DNA of 64,000 nucleotides from Variovorax sp. PBL-E5 (GTDB lineage: Bacteria > Pseudomonadota > Gammaproteobacteria > Burkholderiales > Burkholderiaceae_C): NCBI RefSeq assembly GCF_901827185.1, contig NZ_LR594671.1, positions 2,666,001 to 2,730,000 of the forward strand, given 5' to 3'. Under the pieces are notes generated by a model. That model saw nothing but the letters and a program-made list of their open reading frames with translations. It did not search any database and had not been told where the DNA came from. The position numbers were made by a program, and so were the translations under genes. This document shows, piece after piece, positions 58,703 to 64,000 of the stretch. Every line of letters begins with the position of its first letter. The stretch's first letter is position 1.

Positions 58703-59464
58703 CTACACGCCACTGAACCAGTTGTACCCCTGGTCTTCCCAGTACCCGCCGGGATACTCATTCGTCACGAAGACCGCCGCAATGTGCTTTGGATTCTTGA
58801 ACCCCAGCTTGGTCGGCACGCGCAGTTTCAACGGAAAGCCCAAGGGCGTCGGCAGCGGCTCCCTCCCGAAGTCCAGCGCGAGCAGCGTCTGCGGATGCAG
58901 CGCCGTTGCCATGTCCAGGCTGGAGTAGTAGCGGTCGGCGCATTTGAAGCCGACGTATTTCGCCGTCAGGTCGGCACCGATGCGCTCGAGAAGAGTCCGC
59001 AACGGCACGCCGCGCCAATCGCCGATCGCGCTCCAGCCTTCGATGCAGATATGGCGCGTGATCTGACCCTGCTGTGGCAGGGCGCGCAGTTGCTCGACGG
59101 TCCAAGGGCTCTTGTTGCGCACGAGTCCCGACACCTCCAGCCGCCAGGTCGAGACATCGATCTCGGGCGCGTCGAACTCGGCATAGAAGGCATTGAAAGG
59201 GAAGGGCTGGGTGATCTGACTGGCCGCATAGGTCGGCGCCAGTTTCGTGCGGCTGAACAGGCGCGCCTGCACGCGATCGTTCCAGCGCGACATGGCCCAC
59301 AGGACCTTGTCGACCGTATCGTTGTCCTGCAGGTTGCAGCCCGACAGCATCGCCAGCGCGCCGAGCGAAAGCGAGGAGCGCAGCAGCAGCCGGCGTTCGA
59401 GCTTGACCAGGCCGCTGCGATGGTCGGCCAGCCGGATCGCCGGTTTCTTTTCGCCTGCGTTCAT
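58703..59464 (-). CDS. Tat-exported molybdopterin oxidoreductase (sulfite-oxidase fold)
   Basis: The 253-residue product is a small relative of MsrP/YedY and sulfite oxidases. The N-terminus has twin arginines (ERRLLLR, R24-R25), a hydrophobic stretch and lipobox LSGC (C43), so a Tat-exported lipoprotein is likely. The molybdenum-ligating cysteine is probably C140 in HICIEGW. The SAIGDWRGVPL segment is typical. Substrate is unknown; MsrP repairs methionine sulfoxide, but this protein is shorter. It overlaps the cytochrome b gene (ATGA), its likely electron donor. Confidence 0.82.
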   Translation of the reverse strand: MNAGEKKPAIRLADHRSGLVKLERRLLLRSSLSLGALAMLSGCNLQDNDTVDKVLWAMSRWNDRVQARLFSRTKLAPTYAASQITQPFPFNAFYAEFDAPEIDVSTWRLEVSGLVRNKSPWTVEQLRALPQQGQITRHICIEGWSAIGDWRGVPLRTLLERIGADLTAKYVGFKCADRYYSSLDMATALHPQTLLALDFGREPLPTPLGFPLKLRVPTKLGFKNPKHIAAVFVTNEYPGGYWEDQGYNWFSGV

Positions 59465-60081
59465 GGCGAGGTGCGCTCGCCGCGCATGGCGCGGCCCGTG
59501 AACATCGGCAGCAAGGTCTTCGGCACGATGATCACGAGCAGCAGGTGCACGACGATGAACGCGACGATCCCGGCCATTGCGAAGAAGTGCACGCGGCGAG
59601 CGAAGTCGTAGCCGCCGAACAGATCGACCAGCCCATCGAACTGCACCGGCTTCCAGATCGACAGCCCCGACGCCAGCACCAACACGCCGAGCGCGAGCAC
59701 GCCGAGGTACGAGAGCCGCTGGACCGCGTTGTACGAACCGCTCGCATGCGGCAGCTTCAGCTTCGCCGCGAGCTTCAGGTCATGCGCCACCGCGGCCGGA
59801 TGCACGGGCAGCAGATGCCGCCGGAAATGCCCGCTGGCCAAGCCGTAGGCTGTGTACACCAGCCCATTCACCGCCAGCAGCCACATCGCCGCGAAGTGCC
59901 ATGCGATCGAGCCGCCGAGCCATCCGCCCACCGTGGCCCAGGCCGGGAATCTGAATCCGAACAGCGGCGAGGCGTTGTAGATCGCCCAGCCGCTCATCAG
60001 CATGCAGCTCATCGCGAACGCGTTGATCCAGTGCGTGGCGCGCACCGCCAGCGGATGAATCACTGCGCGCTTCATGCTCAC
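59461..60081 (-). CDS. Di-heme cytochrome b561-type membrane subunit
   Basis: The 206-residue product has four to five membrane helices. Candidate heme-axial histidines are in RATHWINAFAM, IAWHFAAMW, RVHFFAMAG and FIVVHLLLVI. It matches the cytochrome b/b6 proteins that pass quinol electrons to periplasmic molybdoenzymes. Start is a GTG at 60081 overlapping the previous stop (GTGA); an ATG two codons later is nearly as good. It lies between a secreted protein gene and the molybdoenzyme gene. Confidence 0.82.
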   Translation of the reverse strand: MSMKRAVIHPLAVRATHWINAFAMSCMLMSGWAIYNASPLFGFRFPAWATVGGWLGGSIAWHFAAMWLLAVNGLVYTAYGLASGHFRRHLLPVHPAAVAHDLKLAAKLKLPHASGSYNAVQRLSYLGVLALGVLVLASGLSIWKPVQFDGLVDLFGGYDFARRVHFFAMAGIVAFIVVHLLLVIIVPKTLLPMFTGRAMRGERTSP

Positions 60082-60713
60082 ATCGGTGGCGTCACGCCGT
60101 TCTTGCCGGCGGAGATGAAGCCCGCGGACAAGCTCGAATCGGCTTCCTTCTTCGCGAACAGCACGACCTTGGTACCGACGGCGAGCAGCGAGCGATCGCC
60201 GGGCTCAAGGTTGACGATCGGCACGTCGTCCGGCACGACGACCTTCTGCTCGCCGCCCTTGTACTTGAGGGTCAGGGTGCGGCCATTGGCCATCACCAGG
60301 TCGCCCACGGTGCCGTTGGTCATCGAACTCTTGGAGCCGAGATCCCAGGCACGGTGGCCGTCGCCGGTGCCTGCCATCGCGGGCGGGAACACGTGCACTT
60401 CCAGCGCCTTCAGCGAGCCGTCGGGCAGCGGGATCGCCGCGGTTCCGATGTAGCTGCCGGGCTTGATGTCGGTGACCTTGGCCAGGGTGACCGCGCGCAC
60501 CTGGGTGTCCTTGTTGATCTTGATGCTCAGGTCTTCGCCGCGGTTGGTGTGGACCTTGATCGCGTCATCGCTGACCGCGGTGATCGCGCCGCGCACGCCG
60601 ACCGGCGGTGTCTGCGCCAGCGTGCCGTGGCTGAGGCCGAGCAGACTGGCGGCCATCGCGGCGGGGGCGACGAGGGTCCTGAAGAGTTTTCCGAATCCGG
60701 TGTTCATGCGCAT
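60078..60713 (-). CDS. Secreted protein of unknown function
   Basis: The 211-residue product has a signal peptide (about 1-34, LVAPAAMAASLLGLSHGTLA then Q). The mature part is beta-rich with repeated OB-like segments: VRGAITAVSDDAIKVHTNRG and GTVGDLVMANGRTLTLKY. No metal-binding cysteine is seen. It is first in a three-gene unit with the cytochrome and the molybdoenzyme, so a role in that redox pathway is likely but unspecified. Start may be at the second Met. Confidence 0.78.
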   Translation of the reverse strand: MRMNTGFGKLFRTLVAPAAMAASLLGLSHGTLAQTPPVGVRGAITAVSDDAIKVHTNRGEDLSIKINKDTQVRAVTLAKVTDIKPGSYIGTAAIPLPDGSLKALEVHVFPPAMAGTGDGHRAWDLGSKSSMTNGTVGDLVMANGRTLTLKYKGGEQKVVVPDDVPIVNLEPGDRSLLAVGTKVVLFAKKEADSSLSAGFISAGKNGVTPPM

Positions 60714-60765
60714 GTGCCAGAAAATGAAGACAAGTCCACTCTAGGCACCGCGCCAGCTCGCAGGC

Positions 60766-60792
60766 ATGACATTCGAATGACAAAAGCGTCAT
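60766..60792. promoter_or_regulatory. Phased ATGACA repeats, candidate response-regulator site
   Basis: ATGACA occurs at 60766-60771 and 60777-60782, exactly 11 bp apart, followed by an inverted half-site GTCAT (60788-60792). One-helical-turn spacing is typical for OmpR-family dimers. The site lies between the divergent redox unit and the regulator gene. Confidence 0.6.
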
Positions 60793-60840
60793 GAAGCGGC
60801 ACTGCGCTGCGTGGCGCGAGAAAATGGCCGCCACATTCCC

Positions 60841-61512
60841 ATGAGCATCCTCGTTATCGAAGACGACCCGAAGACGGGCGACTACCTCAAGAAGGGCCTG
60901 AAGGAAAGCGGCTACGCGGTCGACCTCGCGCGCACCGGCACCGACGGCCTTCACATGGCGCTGGAGAACGCGTACGACCTCGTCGTGCTCGACGTGATGC
61001 TGCCCGGCATCGATGGCTGGCAGATCATGCAGGCCTTGCGCGACAAGCGCGATCTGCCGGTGCTCTTCCTCACGGCACGCGACGGGCTGGACGATCGCAT
61101 CCGAGGACTCGAACTCGGCGCCGACGACTATCTGGTCAAGCCGTTTTCCTTCACCGAACTGGTGCTGCGGATCCGCACGCTGCTGCGGCGCGGCATCGTG
61201 CGCGAGGCGGAGTTCTACGAGTTCGCCGATCTCAAGCTCGACGTGCTGCGCCGCAAGGTCACGCGCGAGGGCATCGAGATCGTGCTGACGAACAAGGAAT
61301 TCCTGCTCCTGCAGTTGCTGGTCAAGCGCGAGGGCGAGCCGCTCTCGCGCACGCTGATCGCCTCCGAGGTGTGGGACATGAATTTCGACAGCGACACCAA
61401 CGTCGTCGATGTCGCGATCAAGCGGCTGCGCGTGAAGGTCGACCAGCCCTTCGACAAGAAGCTGATCCACACGGTGCGCAGCATCGGCTATGCGTTCGGG
61501 GATGCCCCATGA
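60841..61512 (+). CDS. OmpR/PhoB-type response regulator (heavy-metal/HprR-like)
   Basis: The 223-residue product has a receiver with phospho-acceptor D51 in [10 protein letters not shown] and acidic pair E7-D8 region. A winged-helix output domain follows ([24 protein letters not shown], [25 protein letters not shown]). It resembles the IrlR/CopR/HprR group. The ATG at 60841 lies 127 bp from the divergent redox unit. It is coupled to the kinase by ATGA. Confidence 0.92.
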   Translation: MSILVIEDDPKTGDYLKKGLKESGYAVDLARTGTDGLHMALENAYDLVVLDVMLPGIDGWQIMQALRDKRDLPVLFLTARDGLDDRIRGLELGADDYLVKPFSFTELVLRIRTLLRRGIVREAEFYEFADLKLDVLRRKVTREGIEIVLTNKEFLLLQLLVKREGEPLSRTLIASEVWDMNFDSDTNVVDVAIKRLRVKVDQPFDKKLIHTVRSIGYAFGDAP

Positions 61513-62918
61513 CATGGCTGCCGCGCTCGCTGGCGGTGCGTGCGACCCTGCTGCTCGGGCTGATCGCGTGCGCAGTCACCGGCGTGCTCGGCGCCTATTT
61601 CTTCTACACCGCGCGCACGGCGGTGATGGAGCATCTCGACACGCAACTGATCGGCCGCGTCGAGCACTTCCGGCGCCTGGTCGGCAATGTGCAGACCATT
61701 GCGGACCTGCACGACCGGCCGCTGCTGTTCGAGACCATGCTCGGTGCCGAGAACGATGTCCTGCTGCTGCGCCGGCCCGGCGAGGCGCCGTTCATCGACG
61801 TCAACCCCGCACACTTTCCCGTGCCCGGCACACTCGCCGCGGCGGCGCCCGAGCGCGAGTTGACGGTGCGCGACGTACTGCGCATTCCGGCCACCGCCGC
61901 CATGCCGATGCACTGGGTCGCGGCGCTCGCGCGCTCGGGCCGCGACGGCGACATGGTCGAGGTGGTGGCCGGCCATCCGCTGACCAACGAAGTGAGGATG
62001 ATCCGCGCCAACCGGGACCGCGTGGTGTTCGGCGCCATCGTCGCCATGCTGGCCTCCACGCTGCTGGCGTACCTGGTGCTGCGGCACGGGCTTCGGCCGC
62101 TGCGACGGGTGGCTGCGAAGGCGGCGCTGATCAATCCGATCAACCTCGCCATGCGGCTGCCCGAGCACGATGCGCCGCGAGAGGTGCAGCACATGGTCGT
62201 CGCTTTCAACGCGATGCTCGATCGCATCGCGACGGGCTACGAGCGCCTGTCGCAGTTCTCGGCCGACCTCGCGCACGAGACCCGCACGCCCATCGGCGCG
62301 TTGATCGGGCAGACGCAGGTGGCATTGCATCGCGCGCGCAGCGTCGACGAATACCAGCACCTGCTCGAGTCGAACCTCGAAGAACTCAACCGATTGCGGC
62401 TCATCGCAGAGAACATCCTGTTCCTGGCGCAGGCCGACCATGCGGCGCTGACGATCGAACGCGCGCCGCTCGGGCTGCACGATGAACTGCGGAAGATTGC
62501 CGACTATTTCGAAGGCCCGGCCGAGGAACGCGGCATCCGATTCGACGTGCAAGCGAGCGGCACTGCGTTCGTCAATGCAACGCTGTGCCGGCGCGCCGTC
62601 AACAATCTCGTCGTCAATGCAGTGCGCTACGGGGCAGAGGGAACGAAGGTGCGGCTGATCGGCGTTCAGGATGGCGACACGGCGACCATCGCGGTCGAGA
62701 ACGAGGGATCTCCCGTGCCGCCCGAGCAGCTCGCGCGCCTTTTCGACCGCTTCTACCGCGGCGACGCGGCGCGCAGCCGCGATACCGAATCCAACGGCCT
62801 GGGCCTCGCGATCGTCAAGGCCATCATGGTGCTGCATGGCGGCGAAGCGTGCGCCACGAGCCCGACGCCGGGCTCGATCCGATTCGAGCTGCACTTTCCC
62901 GCGCACGCACGGGCGTAG
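61509..62918 (+). CDS. Heavy-metal-type sensor histidine kinase
   Basis: The 469-residue kinase has an N-terminal membrane helix (about 11-31), a periplasmic domain (about 32-165), a second helix, HAMP, and the HisKA domain with H256 in DLAHETRTP. HATPase motifs [10 protein letters not shown] (N box), FDRFYRGD (F box) and [11 protein letters not shown] (G box) follow. This matches the IrlS/CusS/HprS group. E. coli HprSR controls msrPQ, which makes the divergent molybdoenzyme unit the obvious target. No copper-binding His cluster is evident in the sensor. Confidence 0.92.
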   Translation: MTWLPRSLAVRATLLLGLIACAVTGVLGAYFFYTARTAVMEHLDTQLIGRVEHFRRLVGNVQTIADLHDRPLLFETMLGAENDVLLLRRPGEAPFIDVNPAHFPVPGTLAAAAPERELTVRDVLRIPATAAMPMHWVAALARSGRDGDMVEVVAGHPLTNEVRMIRANRDRVVFGAIVAMLASTLLAYLVLRHGLRPLRRVAAKAALINPINLAMRLPEHDAPREVQHMVVAFNAMLDRIATGYERLSQFSADLAHETRTPIGALIGQTQVALHRARSVDEYQHLLESNLEELNRLRLIAENILFLAQADHAALTIERAPLGLHDELRKIADYFEGPAEERGIRFDVQASGTAFVNATLCRRAVNNLVVNAVRYGAEGTKVRLIGVQDGDTATIAVENEGSPVPPEQLARLFDRFYRGDAARSRDTESNGLGLAIVKAIMVLHGGEACATSPTPGSIRFELHFPAHARA

Positions 62919-62973
62919 CGCGGCCGTGTGCACGCGATCCCGATTTTCCAGGAGCGGCGAAGCGCGCGCAGAG

Positions 62974-63987
62974 TCAATCCGGCGCAGGATCGGCCTGCGG
63001 ATTTCGCAGACGCCGAAGTTCGTCGGCCAGCGCCTGCACGGTCAACGGTGCCGAGCCCTCGGCCTTGTTGTTGACCGTCACGTAGGCGTGCTGTCCGGCG
63101 CCCGTAGTGCCGGCGATCACGCGGGCCAGCGTGGCGCGCGTCTCCAAGTCCGGATCGACCAGCTTGTCGAAGGGTTCGTAGAGGGTCTTGGCTTCTTCGT
63201 AGCCGTAGGCGCCATGCCGGCGGTTCAGGTTCCAGCGGCAGACCAGTGGCCCGGGCCAGAGCGCGCGCAGCAGTGGCAGTTGCTCGGCGATCGGCGGCAT
63301 CTTCGGATGCAGGCCCAGGCAGTAGGTCGCGCCGGCCTCGCGCAGGACGTCGACAAAGGCGGGGATCAGGAATTCGGGGTTGCGCGTCTCGACCGCGATC
63401 ACGCCATCCGGTGCGATGGGACGCAAGGCGGGCAGGGCGCGCAGCATGGCGCCGAGGCGCCGAAGGATGTCGGGCAACTGCGCCAGCATCGGCCCGGGCA
63501 AGGGGCTGAGCTGGAACACCAGCGCGCCCGTCTTGTGCCCGAGGCCGTCGAGCGCGGGCTGCACGAATTCGGCGGCCGCCAGCAGCGGATCGAGGAACGC
63601 GGGGTTGGGCTCCATGCCGCGTCCGTTCTCGCCGCGGACCATCGCATCGGCGACAACGCTCGGCGCTTTCACGACGAAGCGGAAGTCGTCCGGAACCTGT
63701 GCGGCATATGCAGCGAACTGGCTGGCGGACAGCGGCTTGTAGAAACTGCGGTCCACGCTCACGGTGCGAAGGAGCGGGTGCTGTGCATAGGCAGCGAGTC
63801 CGTGTTTCGAAAGTGCCGAGGATTCGTACGCGCCGTCCCAGACCATGCCGGCCCAGCCGGGGAAATGCCAGGACGAAGTTCCGAGGTGCAGGGTCCGTGG
63901 CAGCGTGTCGGCCAGCGCGTGCTGCGCCGCGCCGGGTTGCGCCGGCTGGACCTTTGCCACGCGCGCGGCCGCGCGCTTGGCTGGCAC
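62974..63987 (-). CDS. DUF72 (YecE) family protein
   Basis: The 337-residue product has a TIM-barrel-like DUF72 core: LHLGTSSWHFPGWAG near residue 33, VDRSFYKPLSASQFAAYAAQ, RFVVKAPS, FQLSPLPGP, AVETRNPEF and YVTVNNKAEG. The N-terminus before residue 30 is basic and low complexity. The start is taken at a GTG at 63987, but the frame may continue beyond the window edge, so the N-terminus is uncertain. The function of DUF72 proteins is not known. It converges on the kinase gene. Confidence 0.85.
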   Translation of the reverse strand: MPAKRAAARVAKVQPAQPGAAQHALADTLPRTLHLGTSSWHFPGWAGMVWDGAYESSALSKHGLAAYAQHPLLRTVSVDRSFYKPLSASQFAAYAAQVPDDFRFVVKAPSVVADAMVRGENGRGMEPNPAFLDPLLAAAEFVQPALDGLGHKTGALVFQLSPLPGPMLAQLPDILRRLGAMLRALPALRPIAPDGVIAVETRNPEFLIPAFVDVLREAGATYCLGLHPKMPPIAEQLPLLRALWPGPLVCRWNLNRRHGAYGYEEAKTLYEPFDKLVDPDLETRATLARVIAGTTGAGQHAYVTVNNKAEGSAPLTVQALADELRRLRNPQADPAPD

Positions 63988-64000
63988 GGGAGCGCGGGCC

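Overview
This window is high-GC DNA from a betaproteobacterium of the order Burkholderiales. Comamonadaceae, and a Variovorax-like organism in particular, fits best. The support is gene content and order: lptF/lptG diverging from pepA-holC; a rimP-nusA-infB-rbfA-truB-typA block; smpB diverging from ratA-rnfH; and a DUF4124 gene diverging from guaB-guaA. The genus is an inference from protein style, since no search could be run.

Layout. Positions 1-10,700 are chromosomal: a CbiX-like fragment, lptG, lptF, pepA, holC, a branched-chain amino-acid binding lipoprotein, a lone receiver protein, a coiled-coil protein, a methyltransferase and a two-domain M16 peptidase. From about 10,853 to 29,120 lies an 18-kb integrated element. 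It sits against the 3' end of a tRNA-Ser(GGA) gene, and a 13-bp copy of that tRNA end is found at the far border. Chromosomal genes resume at 29,110: tRNA-Ser, SPFH/NfeD pair, an Orn/Lys/Arg decarboxylase, a periplasmic ATP-dependent DNA ligase, fabI, a yejABEF-type peptide importer, an MFS carrier, the translation/transcription operon rimP to typA, an ECF sigma/anti-sigma cluster, smpB, ratA, rnfH, guaB, guaA, a molybdenum redox module with its two-component system, and a DUF72 protein.

The element is a mosaic. Its left part is a tight chain: integrase, then AlpA-like regulator, zinc-finger/Toprim primase, DUF3987-type protein and small genes, nearly all joined by 4-bp ATGA/GTGA overlaps. 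This chain runs straight into two Mu-like baseplate genes (hub and spike) with no other tail genes. After them come a piece resembling a head-maturation protease C-terminus, a coiled-coil protein and a membrane O-acyltransferase broken by a one-base frameshift. The right part holds small unknown genes, a Rap1a/Tai-domain secreted protein, an HNH-type protein, and a scrapyard of phage regulators (Rha-type and two truncated antirepressors fused tail to tail). It also holds several palindromes and repeats that look like operators. It reads as a satellite-like or decayed prophage, and it is the most likely place for something undescribed.

Elsewhere, the points of interest are: a promoter-hairpin leader ahead of rimP that could be an attenuator; an 11-bp-phased repeat upstream of an OmpR-type regulator divergent from a Tat-lipoprotein molybdoenzyme module; and a 39-residue membrane peptide gene upstream of an ECF sigma gene. 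All motif and family assignments come from reading the sequence by eye.
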